From positions 1 through 41,842 of the forward strand of contig JAUNJY010000035.1 in the NCBI GenBank assembly GCA_030535455.1: a DNA stretch of 41,842 nt, read 5' to 3'. The number at the start of each line of letters is the position of its first letter. The stretch's first letter is position 1. A program made the translations under genes and the position numbers. Of the stretch, positions 34,596-41,842 are shown one piece after another. Source of the DNA: a bacterium (GTDB taxonomy: Bacteria > Bacillota > Clostridia > Lachnospirales > Lachnospiraceae). A model generated the notes under the pieces. The model ran no database searches. It was not told the DNA's origin and saw nothing but the letters and a program-made list of their open reading frames with translations.

Positions 34596-35141
34596 TTAAG
34601 ATTGAAATGTCTTTAATGCATCAATTGTCTGCTTAATTAACTCGTCTAAGGACCATCCAAGCATATCAGCACCACGAAGGATTACCTCCCTGTTGCAGCC
34701 AGCTGCAAATCCCTTTGCTTTGAATTTCTTCTTTACTGATTTCAGTTCCAGATCCTGTACACTTTTTGAAGGTCTCATCAAGACTACTGCACCAATCAGT
34801 CCGGTTAGCTCATCAACTGCATAAAGCACTTTCTCCATCTCATGTTCTGGCTTTATATCCACTGTAATGCCATAGCCATGGCTGGCAGTGGCATGAATTA
34901 GATTTTCGTCAAGGCCATGTTCTCTCATGATTTCCTGACTCTTACTACAGTGTTCTTCGGGATAACGTTCGAAATCAAGGTCATGTAGCAATCCCACGAT
35001 TCCCCAGAACTCTTTTTCCTCTCCATAGCCAAGTTTTTCAGCAAAATATTCCATTGTCTGTTCCACAATCTGGGCATGCTGTAAATGAAACTCGTCCTGA
35101 TTATATTCTGTTAATAGGTTCCATGCTTCCTCTCTAGTCAT
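34596..35141 (-). CDS. HD-domain phosphohydrolase
   Basis: A 181-residue HD-superfamily metal-dependent hydrolase. Candidate metal ligands: HAQIVEQ (first His), LLHDLDFE (the HD pair), HATASHGYG and the later aspartate in YAVDELTGLIGA. Small HD proteins of this kind act on nucleotides or related phosphates; substrate unknown. The ATG has AAAGGAA upstream. It is monocistronic, bounded by a terminator and by the convergent-looking gap at 35142-35271, where I see nothing coding. Confidence 0.82.
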   Translation of the reverse strand: MTREEAWNLLTEYNQDEFHLQHAQIVEQTMEYFAEKLGYGEEKEFWGIVGLLHDLDFERYPEEHCSKSQEIMREHGLDENLIHATASHGYGITVDIKPEHEMEKVLYAVDELTGLIGAVVLMRPSKSVQDLELKSVKKKFKAKGFAAGCNREVILRGADMLGWSLDELIKQTIDALKTFQS

Positions 35142-35271
35142 TTTTCTGCACCATTCCTTTCTATGTAATAAAACAATTCTACTGCGTAAATTAATTTTTT
35201 ACTAATATTAATTTATTTGAGTTGGTTATAAAAAAACATGATAGCAAATGCTGTTTCGGATTGTTTACTTA

Positions 35272-35832
35272 TTATAGAAATATCATAACGATTGCAATTA
35301 GGATTAGAATGATACCACTGATCCGATTAAATACCAACGCTGCATCAGACGGCTCTGTATCACGATATCTCCAGCCATATCCTAAATACCATGATATATA
35401 TGGCCAAATAACATTGAACACACCAATGACCGCCAGTATGATCACAAATATAATATTGACAGATGAAACATGTCTTAATTCATTTTCTTCAAGTATGTCG
35501 CATAAAGTGCCACCAGGTACATAACGGTTTTCATCATAATCATCACTACCTCCGCCATAAGAGGAACTCATTGCACCATTACTATCACCATGCCACCAAT
35601 AAGTAGAGTCATCTGGATATATAATGTCAATATCATAGCGCTCACTGGTTCCAGAGATCGTATAGTGATACTCGTGACTTTCATCTGAAATTACACTGTT
35701 ATTTCGATCAACCGTATAAGAGACACCCTCTTTTGAAACGGTATATGTATCAGCTTTACTTGTTGAAGAGGAACAAGCACATAAGGACAATACAAGGATT
35801 ATAGCTATTAAAAAAATACGTTTTTCTCTCAT
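35272..35832 (-). CDS. Lipoprotein with DUF6199-like membrane C-terminus
   Basis: The 186-residue product begins MREKRIFLIAIILVLSLCAC, a lipoprotein signal with Cys at residue 20. An extracellular segment of about 90 residues rich in Ser, Tyr and Asp follows, then two membrane helices (VNIIFVIILAVIGVFNVIWPYISW and ISGIILILIAIVMIFL) around GWRYRDTEPSDAAL. That last motif fits the uncharacterised DUF6199 family as I recall it. ATG at 35830-35832 is chosen for the AGGAGA site and the signal peptide. Function unknown. Confidence 0.72.
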   Translation of the reverse strand: MREKRIFLIAIILVLSLCACSSSTSKADTYTVSKEGVSYTVDRNNSVISDESHEYHYTISGTSERYDIDIIYPDDSTYWWHGDSNGAMSSSYGGGSDDYDENRYVPGGTLCDILEENELRHVSSVNIIFVIILAVIGVFNVIWPYISWYLGYGWRYRDTEPSDAALVFNRISGIILILIAIVMIFL

Positions 35833-35903
35833 GTTATCAATTCTCCTATAAATAAACAAATATGTATTTAATGCTACCATTAAATACATGTAATTACAAG
35901 AAC

Positions 35904-35930
35904 AAAGAGTGCATTCACTACGCACTCTTT
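35904..35930 (-). terminator. Terminator of the third MATE gene
   Basis: Perfect AAAGAGTGC/GCACTCTTT stem with a 9-nt loop, just past the MATE stop codon; a short T-rich tail follows. Confidence 0.65.
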
Positions 35931-35941
35931 GCTCACATTCA

Positions 35942-37318
35942 TTATTGAACGATTTTTTGAATCCAAACGCCTTTTTTCACCAATATAAATCCAATCACAC
36001 ATTTGATTGCTTCTGTTGCCTGACACAGGAAATATACCGTTACAATGGATAGACCGGTAAAACGTGTCAGACAGTATGCCAATGGTATCGCAACAGTCCA
36101 TACAAAGAAACTGTCGAAAATAAAGGTAATGATCGTCTTTCCGCCAGAACGCAATGTAAAGTATGTGCAATGCGTCAATGCCTGTAACGGCATACATACG
36201 GCAGCAACTACGATAAATTTCTTCGCAAGCTCCTTGATCTGAGTGGAAGTATTATATAGTTCTGGGAAGAATGGCGCAACAACGACCATAACGGCGCCTA
36301 CCAATACACAGCTCATAAACGAGAAAAACATCAGCTTGAAAGCTGAGTCTTTCGCTTCTTCAAACTTCTCCGCTCCTAGAAGCTGTCCCACAATGATCGC
36401 TACCGAGTTTCCAAGGGCAATAAATACAATATTAAACACGTTATTGATGGTATTTGAGATATTCATTCCCGCAACCACGGACAATCCTCGAACCGAGTAA
36501 CACTGCATGATCGTTGCCATTCCTGCTGACCATAAGAACTCATTTACAATAAGCGGGGTACCTTTCACAAAGATATGACCTACCAAATCCCTAGGCATAT
36601 AGATGGAACGATATGCTCTTTCAATGAATGTATGCTTTTCATGATTACGATGTATCCATATAGTAAGGATCGTGCATTCCACATAACGTGCAATTACCGT
36701 GGCAATTGCTGCACCTCGAACTCCAAATACCGGAAGTCCAAACTTTCCAAAGATTAATACATAGTTTAATGTACAATTTAAAACCACTGCAATCAGCGCT
36801 GCAATCATTGGTGGCAATGTCTTTCCACCTTCTCTAAGTGTACTTGCATAAGTCTGAGAGATTGCAAACGGTAACAGCCCTAATAACATAATAAACAAAT
36901 ACTGTTTTCCGTATGTAAGCGTCTCTTCAATGCTTCCAACATCGCCGCTTCCTTTTAAATAAAAGGAGATTAGCTCAGTACGAAATCCCCATAATACGGC
37001 GATTGCCAATACTGTCATTAAAAGGCTTGCCATTATTTTAAAACGGAAGGTGTACCGGACTCCATCCTGATTCTTCTCACCCCAGAACTGAGCGCCAAAG
37101 ATCCCTGCCCCTGATATTACACCAAAAATACTTACATTAAATACAAACATCAGCTGGTTTACAATTGCTACACCTGACATTTGTTCTGTTCCCACCTGGC
37201 CGATCATAATATTATCCGCAAGGCTTAATAGGTTCGTAATTCCATTTTGAATCATAATAGGAATTGCTAGTGCAAGAACCGTCATATAAAACTTCTTTGT
37301 TCCGATTATTCGTCTCAT
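35942..37318 (-). CDS. MATE-family efflux transporter
   Basis: An intact 458-residue exporter of the MATE superfamily with twelve predicted helices in two halves. The N-terminal segment VLALAIPIMIQNGITNLLSLADNIMIGQVGTEQMSGVAIVNQL is typical. It differs clearly from the other two MATE genes in this window, so the three are not recent duplicates. The ribosome site AGAGGTAACT precedes the ATG, and a strong promoter lies upstream. Substrate unknown. Confidence 0.9.
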   Translation of the reverse strand: MRRIIGTKKFYMTVLALAIPIMIQNGITNLLSLADNIMIGQVGTEQMSGVAIVNQLMFVFNVSIFGVISGAGIFGAQFWGEKNQDGVRYTFRFKIMASLLMTVLAIAVLWGFRTELISFYLKGSGDVGSIEETLTYGKQYLFIMLLGLLPFAISQTYASTLREGGKTLPPMIAALIAVVLNCTLNYVLIFGKFGLPVFGVRGAAIATVIARYVECTILTIWIHRNHEKHTFIERAYRSIYMPRDLVGHIFVKGTPLIVNEFLWSAGMATIMQCYSVRGLSVVAGMNISNTINNVFNIVFIALGNSVAIIVGQLLGAEKFEEAKDSAFKLMFFSFMSCVLVGAVMVVVAPFFPELYNTSTQIKELAKKFIVVAAVCMPLQALTHCTYFTLRSGGKTIITFIFDSFFVWTVAIPLAYCLTRFTGLSIVTVYFLCQATEAIKCVIGFILVKKGVWIQKIVQ

Positions 37319-37354
37319 AGTTACCTCTATATTCTTTTTTCTTAAGCTCTTACA

Positions 37355-37382
37355 ATTGTACTGATATAATTGCTTATGTCAA
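37355..37382 (-). promoter_or_regulatory. Promoter of the third MATE gene
   Basis: Minus-strand TTGACA (37377-37382), 16-bp spacer, TACAAT (37355-37360). Nearly consensus; it overlaps the very end of the toxin-like remnant. Confidence 0.7.
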
Positions 37383-37595
37383 TAGTATAAAAGGAAATAA
37401 GAGATGCATCTTAAAAGACACACCTCCAATAAGACCATGTAATGCTTTATAATATTTATCATGTAAACTTGCCGATAATTCAACCATAGTTTAAGGTTCT
37501 TTTTGTCATAAATGGTGAAATTCAATTTTAGTTCCATCTTTTTCAATTGCGGTATCAATCATCCTCTTATAATCCATTTTCCCTCCACTAATACC
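37374..37595 (-). pseudogene. Remnant of a probable HNH/LHH-type nuclease toxin C-terminus
   Basis: One minus-strand frame reads GISGGKMDYKRMID, DGTKIEFHHL, stop, QKEP, stop, TMVELSASLHDKYYKALHG, then LIGGVSFK. The pattern of a paired His (HHL), then Q, then E-L/x/LHDKYY/LHG about 20 residues on recalls LHH-type nucleases that form C-terminal domains of polymorphic toxins and contact-dependent toxins. The two stops (TGA 37506-37508 and TAA 37488-37490) are in frame, and no start or toxin body precedes it. It appears to be a decayed fragment. Family assignment is from memory of the motif, not a search. Confidence 0.42.
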
Positions 37596-37597
37596 AT

Positions 37598-37640
37598 AAA
37601 AAAAGATTAATATTCCATTTTCTGAAATACTAATCTTTTT
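37598..37640 (-). terminator. Terminator of the 77-residue membrane protein gene
   Basis: Minus-strand AAAAGATTAGTAT pairs with ATATTAATCTTTT (one wobble), followed by more T residues, about 30 bp past the stop. Confidence 0.65.
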
Positions 37641-37670
37641 ATTATTAATCACAACGTTCTATCAATATCC

Positions 37671-37904
37671 CTATTTGCTTCTTATTTTTATAATCAAGGA
37701 TACAGCTATTAATATAGTTCCCACAACAATACCTAGTATTGTAAGTTGTAGGTTATCCTTTCCTGCCAGAAAGACTGACGTTGGTCCATCTGCACCACCA
37801 ATTACAGTGACTGAGGACGGTCTGTTACTCACAGTTCCTATCACACTTATTGCAACTAGTAAAATCCCCACTAAAATAGATACTCTCATAACTATTTTTT
37901 TCAT
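37671..37904 (-). CDS. Miniature membrane protein with decarboxylase-beta motif GGADGPTS
   Basis: The 77-residue product has one membrane helix (about residues 5-24), a loop with VIGGADGPTSVFLAGK (34-49), and a second helix (53-73). The loop matches the signature of the beta subunits of sodium-pumping decarboxylases (OadB, GcdB, MmdB; typically IGGADGPTxI), where its aspartate lies in the ion pathway. Those proteins are about 400 residues with many helices, so this is either a very small stand-alone relative or a domain borrowed for another use. AGGAGA precedes the ATG, a consensus promoter and terminator bound it, and the frame is clean. Confidence 0.72.
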   Translation of the reverse strand: MKKIVMRVSILVGILLVAISVIGTVSNRPSSVTVIGGADGPTSVFLAGKDNLQLTILGIVVGTILIAVSLIIKIRSK

Positions 37905-37988
37905 TAAAGTTCTCCTTTTCCTTTTGTGTCTACGTTTAAACCCTAACGCAGAAATATGTAATGTTTTATACTATCTATAGTTAAACTA

Positions 37989-38017
37989 ATAATACCGAAT
38001 ATATTATAATGTGTCAA
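37989..38017 (-). promoter_or_regulatory. Promoter of the 77-residue membrane protein gene
   Basis: Minus-strand TTGACA (38012-38017), 17-bp spacer, TATTAT (37989-37994). Near-consensus sigma-A promoter. Confidence 0.7.
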
Positions 38018-38067
38018 TATTTGTAATGAATTTGGTTTTATACAAAGCTTGGCGCTTTTATTACATA

Positions 38068-38107
38068 CTAAAAAGGCATATCACCCAATTAAGTGATATG
38101 CCTTTTC
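38068..38107 (-). terminator. Terminator of the rsfS end of the cluster
   Basis: AAAAGGCATATCAC pairs with GTGATATGCCTTTT, 8-nt loop, A/T tracts on both sides; 11 bp past the rsfS stop. Confidence 0.8.
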
Positions 38108-38117
38108 TAACTCTATA

Positions 38118-38474
38118 TTAAAGACCTAAGTCTTCCTTATTTACAGTTTTACCATCTCTCCACATTTTTTCTAAGTTGTAGAATAAACGATCTTCTTGAG
38201 AGAATACGTGTACGATTAAATCGCCGTAATCCATAAGGATCCAGTTGTCGTTTCCAGCACCTTCAACGCGAGTAGGTTCGATACCTTCTTTGCTTAACGC
38301 TTCATCTACGCTAGCAACAAGTGCTTGCACTTGAGATTTGTTAGTACCACTAGCGATTACGAAATAATCTGCTAAAATTGTAATATCACCAACTTCTAAA
38401 GCTACGATGTCTTCCCCTTTTTTGTCTTCTAATGCAGCATATGCTATTTTAGCCATATTCTTTGAACTATTCAT
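38118..38474 (-). CDS. rsfS: Ribosomal silencing factor RsfS
   Basis: The 118-residue DUF143/RsfS protein binds ribosomal protein L14 on the large subunit and blocks joining of the subunits when nutrients run low. Family motifs are clear: DITILADYFVIASGTNKSQVQAL and DYGDLIVHVFSQEDRLFYNLEKMW. It is the last gene of the conserved cluster. Ribosome site AAAGGAG precedes the ATG. Confidence 0.95.
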   Translation of the reverse strand: MNSSKNMAKIAYAALEDKKGEDIVALEVGDITILADYFVIASGTNKSQVQALVASVDEALSKEGIEPTRVEGAGNDNWILMDYGDLIVHVFSQEDRLFYNLEKMWRDGKTVNKEDLGL

Positions 38475-38537
38475 GCATTTACTCCTTTTATCTTCTACTA
38501 TATTATATGATCTTTTTTCTGATTATTGTGTTAATCA

Positions 38538-39122
38538 TTAGCGCCCACATAAGTTTTTATAATACTCATAGGTCTCTAATGTTAAAGGATCAATATTGGC
38601 ATCGTTTTTATTCGATCTAAGGTAGTGTAACGTATTCTTAGCAATTAAGTATACCGTCTGATCTAAGTCCTTATAGACCATTTCTCTTACCTCAGCCAAA
38701 CCTGGGATCTCTCTTCGGTTTGGCTCAATATAATCCGCGGTAAATATGATCTTTTCAAGAAGTGTCATATTAGGCTTACCTGTGGTATGATAACAAACTG
38801 CACTGGCTATTTCCGGATCCTCAATATGAAACGTATTCTTCACATGATAGGCTCCAACTTTAGCATGTAATAAATACTTGCTGGTCCGCTCGATTTCTCT
38901 TACTTCAATCTTGTTTTTCTCACAAAATTCTAGCAACTCATCATCGGAAACATTTTTTGCATTATCATGTAATACGCCTGCTAAAAAGGCCCTCTTTACA
39001 TCTTCTCCATATCGCATGGCCATGTTTGCTGCCGTATAGGCAACCCCTATGGTATGTTCATAGCGACTTGGCTTTAGTGTTTTCTTTAAATAGGCGCAAA
39101 GCTCTCTTACATTATCCTCCAT
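38538..39122 (-). CDS. yqeK: HD-domain diadenosine tetraphosphatase, YqeK family
   Basis: The 194-residue HD hydrolase belongs to the YqeK group, which splits Ap4A symmetrically to two ADP. Metal-binding motifs: YEHTIGVA, LAGVLHDNAKN, LHAKVGAYH, YHTTG and FTADYIEPNR. It is placed between nadD and rsfS as in most Firmicutes. AAAGGAG lies 11 bases from the ATG. Confidence 0.93.
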   Translation of the reverse strand: MEDNVRELCAYLKKTLKPSRYEHTIGVAYTAANMAMRYGEDVKRAFLAGVLHDNAKNVSDDELLEFCEKNKIEVREIERTSKYLLHAKVGAYHVKNTFHIEDPEIASAVCYHTTGKPNMTLLEKIIFTADYIEPNRREIPGLAEVREMVYKDLDQTVYLIAKNTLHYLRSNKNDANIDPLTLETYEYYKNLCGR

Positions 39123-39138
39123 AAAATAACAAGCTCCT

Positions 39139-39777
39139 TTAATCTATATATAATTTGTGCTTTTTAATATATTCTTCTACTAAACTTGGCACATAGTACT
39201 TCACAGATTTATGATCTTTTACCAGCTCTCGAATAAGAGACGATGAAATCTCTATATTCGGAGTCTTTAGTTTTATAATATCACAGTTGTATTTCTCATT
39301 GAGATACTCAATTTGCTTGTCAACTGCGTTACAATCGACTTCATCTCTTACAGCTGCAACAAGTGTACAAAGTTTTAATACGACATCAGGCTCTCTCCAC
39401 TTCTCAAGAGAAATAAGAGAGTCCCCACCAACAATAAAGTAAAATTCGCAGTCCGGATGCTTTTCATTTAACTCACGAAGAGTATCCGCAGTATACGTAA
39501 ATCCACCTCGATTTACTTCTAATAAGGACAGCGTAAATCTATCATTATCAAAAATTGCAAGGTCTACCATGGCACACCGATTAATATCGGGTGTAATCGT
39601 ATTATCTTGTTTATGAGGAGGATTACCAGATGGCATGTAAAAGACCTTATCTAAGCCTAGCTGTTCGCATGCCACTTCTCCTAGAATCAGATGCCCTATA
39701 TGGATAGGGTCAAATGTTCCGCCCATAATTCCTATTTTTTGTTTTCTTGTATTTTCTGCAATCGTTTTGTCTTGCAT
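39139..39777 (-). CDS. nadD: Nicotinate-nucleotide adenylyltransferase
   Basis: The 212-residue enzyme joins ATP and nicotinate mononucleotide to give deamido-NAD. The nucleotidyltransferase motif GGTFDPIHIGHL is near the N-terminus, and SSSLIREL, the ISSTxIR-type motif, is near the C-terminus. ATG at 39775-39777 is chosen: it starts after yhbY ends, whereas a longer frame would overlap yhbY without a ribosome site. It carries about 12 extra residues before the usual KIGIMGG start. Confidence 0.94.
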   Translation of the reverse strand: MQDKTIAENTRKQKIGIMGGTFDPIHIGHLILGEVACEQLGLDKVFYMPSGNPPHKQDNTITPDINRCAMVDLAIFDNDRFTLSLLEVNRGGFTYTADTLRELNEKHPDCEFYFIVGGDSLISLEKWREPDVVLKLCTLVAAVRDEVDCNAVDKQIEYLNEKYNCDIIKLKTPNIEISSSLIRELVKDHKSVKYYVPSLVEEYIKKHKLYID

Positions 39778-39796
39778 TAGGCTCACACCCCTTGCA

Positions 39797-40087
39797 TTAT
39801 TTTGGAAGTTCGATTTTCTTTTTGTCTTTGGATTCTTTATAAAGTACAATTTTCTTACCGATTACTTGTACTACTTCTGAATGAGTTCTTTCCCCTAACA
39901 CATTAGCGATTTCTCTTGGATCATCGATGCAGTTTTTAAGAACGCTGATTTTGATTAATTCATGAGTTTCTAACGCTTCACTGATCGCTGTAGTCACTTC
40001 TGGTGTTAAACTTGCTTTTCCGATTTGGAAAATAGGATTTGTTGTCATTGCTAATCCTTTTAAATATGCTCTTTGTTTACTAGTCAT
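39797..40087 (-). CDS. yhbY: YhbY-family CRM-domain RNA-binding protein
   Basis: The 96-residue CRM-domain protein is associated with assembly of the large ribosomal subunit. Typical start LTSKQRAYLKGLA (here MTSKQRAYLKGLA) and the conserved helix ALETHELIKISVLKN; the GxxG-like turn is IGKAS. It lies between obgE and nadD in the usual order. Confidence 0.93.
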   Translation of the reverse strand: MTSKQRAYLKGLAMTTNPIFQIGKASLTPEVTTAISEALETHELIKISVLKNCIDDPREIANVLGERTHSEVVQVIGKKIVLYKESKDKKKIELPK

Positions 40088-40122
40088 AATATCCTCTTTC
40101 TATACTTAAAATAATCTAAACT

Positions 40123-41412
40123 CTATTTGTAGTAATCGAATTGTAAGCCATACATCTTAACTGTATCGCCTTCTTGAATTCCTTTTTCTTCTAACTCGTC
40201 GATAATGCCAGATTGACGTAAGAAACGTTGGAAGAATTCGAATCCTTTTTCAGAATCGATATTAGTGTAACCAAGCATTCTTTCAATCTTAGGACCTTCA
40301 ACAGTATATACGCCTTCTTCTGTTACTTCTACTGTGTATGGTAAATCAGAAGTAGCAAGTTCTTCTTCTGGGAAGAATTCACGTTCAAATACTACTGGAG
40401 TATCATCAATACTATCTAATAATTCTTTTACTTTGTATAATAATTCTTTGACACCTTTACCAGAAACAGCAGAGATAGGGAATACTTCAATACCTTGTGG
40501 CTCAAATTCTTCTCTCATCTTTTTAAGTACTGTTTCTTCTTCATCTCCAAAGAAAATATCAGTTTTATTTGCAGCAATTACCTGTGGACGATTTGCAAGT
40601 TCTGGATTGTATGCAATCAGTTCCTGGTTGATTACTTTGATGTCTTCGATTGGATCACGTCCCTCTGTAGATGCAGCATCTACGATGTGGATGATTACTT
40701 TCGTACGTTCAATATGACGTAAGAATTCGTGTCCAAGACCAATACCTTCTGCAGCACCTTCAATAAGTCCTGGGATATCGGCAATAACAAAACCATTGTG
40801 TCCGTCAATATCAACAACTCCAAGGTTTGGATTTAATGTTGTGAAATGATAGTTGGCAATCTTAGGTCTTGCATTTGTTACACGGGATAAGAATGTGGAT
40901 TTACCTACGTTAGGGAAACCAACTAAACCTACATCCGCAATAACTTTTAATTCAAGTAATACGTTTAATTCTTGTGCTGGTCTACCTGGCTGAGCGTATT
41001 TTGGAACCTGCATTGTTGGAGTTGCATAATGCTGGTTACCTTTACCGCCACGTCCACCTTTTAAGATGACTTCACGTTTATTTCCGTGAGACATATCTGT
41101 AATTACTTTGCCTGTTTCAGCATCCTTGACAACTGTTCCTTCTGGAACTTTGACAACTAAGCTTTTACCATCTGCACCGTGACGATTTTTCTTACTACCG
41201 TTACCGCCATCTTCTGCACAGTATTTACGAATTTGTCTAAAGTCTGTAAGTGTATTTAAACCTTCGTCCACTTCAAAGATTAAATCTCCACCTTTACCAC
41301 CATCACCACCATCTGGTCCACCGGCAGCAACGTGGAGTTCACGACGGAAACTCACATGGCCGTCTCCACCTTTTCCTGAACGAATATATATTTTCGCGTG
41401 ATCTGCAAACAT
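40123..41412 (-). CDS. obgE: GTPase Obg
   Basis: The 429-residue essential GTPase acts in large-subunit assembly and stress control. Three domains are seen: the glycine-rich Obg fold (residues 1-158, GGDGGDGGKGG), the GTPase domain with GFPNVGKST, DIPGLIEGA and NKTDI (about 159-335), and the C-terminal OCT domain (about 350-429). GAGGTGA precedes the ATG. Confidence 0.97.
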   Translation of the reverse strand: MFADHAKIYIRSGKGGDGHVSFRRELHVAAGGPDGGDGGKGGDLIFEVDEGLNTLTDFRQIRKYCAEDGGNGSKKNRHGADGKSLVVKVPEGTVVKDAETGKVITDMSHGNKREVILKGGRGGKGNQHYATPTMQVPKYAQPGRPAQELNVLLELKVIADVGLVGFPNVGKSTFLSRVTNARPKIANYHFTTLNPNLGVVDIDGHNGFVIADIPGLIEGAAEGIGLGHEFLRHIERTKVIIHIVDAASTEGRDPIEDIKVINQELIAYNPELANRPQVIAANKTDIFFGDEEETVLKKMREEFEPQGIEVFPISAVSGKGVKELLYKVKELLDSIDDTPVVFEREFFPEEELATSDLPYTVEVTEEGVYTVEGPKIERMLGYTNIDSEKGFEFFQRFLRQSGIIDELEEKGIQEGDTVKMYGLQFDYYK

Positions 41413-41475
41413 TTATTGTCACCTCTTTTTAAGCTACTTTAAGTCATTGCAATATTCAATTCTTAAGAAAAGTTA

Positions 41476-41596
41476 AGAGTGAATAGTGAAAAAGGAAAAG
41501 TACTTATTTATTAGTTATTATAAACACAAAATGCACTATTATGATACTATTTGTGCTTCTTCCAAACATTACTTTACACTTTTCACCGTTCACTCT
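41476..41596. repeat. Long-range inverted repeat upstream of obgE
   Basis: AGAGTGAAtaGTGAAAA (41476-41492) pairs with TTTTCACcgTTCACTCT (41580-41596) with only two mismatched positions. CACAAA/TTTGTG (41525-41530 and 41550-41555) nests inside. It could fold into one long hairpin in the obgE leader, or be a small palindromic repeat element. The 41413-41727 stretch holds no gene that I can see. Confidence 0.5.
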
Positions 41597-41727
41597 GCTT
41601 GAATCAATGCTCTGTTACTTATAACTTCTTTCTATCTATTATTAACTATTTCATTGAAGTTCAATCAAACAGTATCAATTGTAAAATCATTTTGTAAATA
41701 ATCCATTTAGTCTTTTCTACAAAATAA

Positions 41728-41763
41728 AGCCCAAAATCACTGACAAAATCAAGATTTTGGGCT
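41728..41763 (-). terminator. Terminator of rpmA
   Basis: AGCCCAAAATC pairs perfectly with GATTTTGGGCT, 14-nt loop, with a T-rich tract on the minus strand, 13 bp past the rpmA stop. Confidence 0.75.
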
Positions 41764-41776
41764 CATTGTTCTTTAA

Positions 41777-41842
41777 CTATTTAGCGTCTACTGGATAAAC
41801 ACTAGCTTGTTTCTTATCGCGACCTTTACGTTCGAATCTAAG
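41777..41842 (-). CDS. rpmA: 50S ribosomal protein L27, C-terminal end (partial)
   Basis: The last 21 codons read LRFERKGRDKKQASVYPVDAK and stop at TAG 41777-41779. This is the conserved C-terminus of L27 (RFERKGRDKKxVSVYP). The gene continues beyond the right edge. Its position before obgE is the standard rplU-rpmA-obg order, here with a 364-bp gap and a terminator between. Confidence 0.9.
   Translation of the reverse strand, partial: LRFERKGRDKKQASVYPVDAK

Noticed and set aside
893-37318. Three MATE genes as a recent gene family expansion
   Set aside because: The three products differ strongly from their first residues on, so they are old, separate lineages.
40334-40717. Open frame of 127 codons on the plus strand
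   Set aside because: Antisense to obgE; a serine-rich shadow of the GTPase and C-terminal coding sequence.

Overview
The window looks like chromosomal DNA of a low-GC, Gram-positive anaerobe of class Clostridia, most likely a saprophytic member of the Lachnospiraceae. This is inferred from gene content: the order rpmA-obgE-yhbY-nadD-yqeK-rsfS, ATP-dependent PEP carboxykinase, a large secreted PL9-type pectate lyase, a cytoplasmic GH3 glycosidase with swapped domain order, and a Bce-type two-component/ABC module. Ribosome binding sites are strong AGGAGG types, and several starts are TTG or GTG. No tRNA, rRNA, CRISPR array or intact insertion sequence was found.

Layout, left to right. 1-6000, minus strand: a membrane protein, a MATE exporter broken by one in-frame TGA, a NudC-type Nudix hydrolase, and a TetR/ABC exporter operon. 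That operon has a readable promoter and operator, and its first permease gene has lost its middle. 6100-8100, minus strand: a minimal tyrosine recombinase beside a dif-like half-site, and a DNA-binding coiled-coil protein behind iterated TGTATTACA motifs. 8200-10430, plus strand: a PspC-domain protein, a BMP-family nucleoside-binding lipoprotein and a Crp/Fnr-type regulator. These are followed by a 236-bp multi-stem element set between two copies of a terminator hairpin. One end of the same element family appears at the left window edge.

10750-17600, minus strand: an ECF sigma/anti-sigma pair, a GH3 enzyme, an AraC regulator and a ferredoxin-like aldo/keto reductase. 17700-22450, minus strand: response regulator, intramembrane-sensing kinase, ABC ATPase and FtsX-like permease, a probable peptide-antibiotic sensing and detoxification module. 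An unlisted 36-residue membrane peptide gene lies just upstream of the regulator. 22640-26300: an amidohydrolase and LysR regulator face a second MATE gene across a promoter with duplicated TTACGCAAAGCA boxes. 26430-31000: the pectate lyase, with a perfect 16-bp palindrome upstream. 31300-35950: a 35-residue small ORF, an iron-sulfur-flavoprotein-like reductase, PEP carboxykinase, a degraded probable IS66 transposase, an HD hydrolase and a DUF6199-like lipoprotein.

35940-38000: a third MATE gene, the decayed tail of a probable HNH/LHH nuclease toxin, and a 77-residue membrane protein carrying only the GGADGPTS motif of sodium-pump decarboxylase beta subunits. 38100-41842: the ribosome-assembly and NAD cluster, ending in the 3' end of rpmA.

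Functionally, the window joins a conserved housekeeping block to an accessory zone of export, envelope stress response and plant-polysaccharide use. Signs of gene decay (two broken transporters, a toxin remnant, an IS remnant) lie among the accessory genes. The least explained items are the structured repeat at 10430-10729, the recombinase/coiled-coil pair, and the three small proteins.
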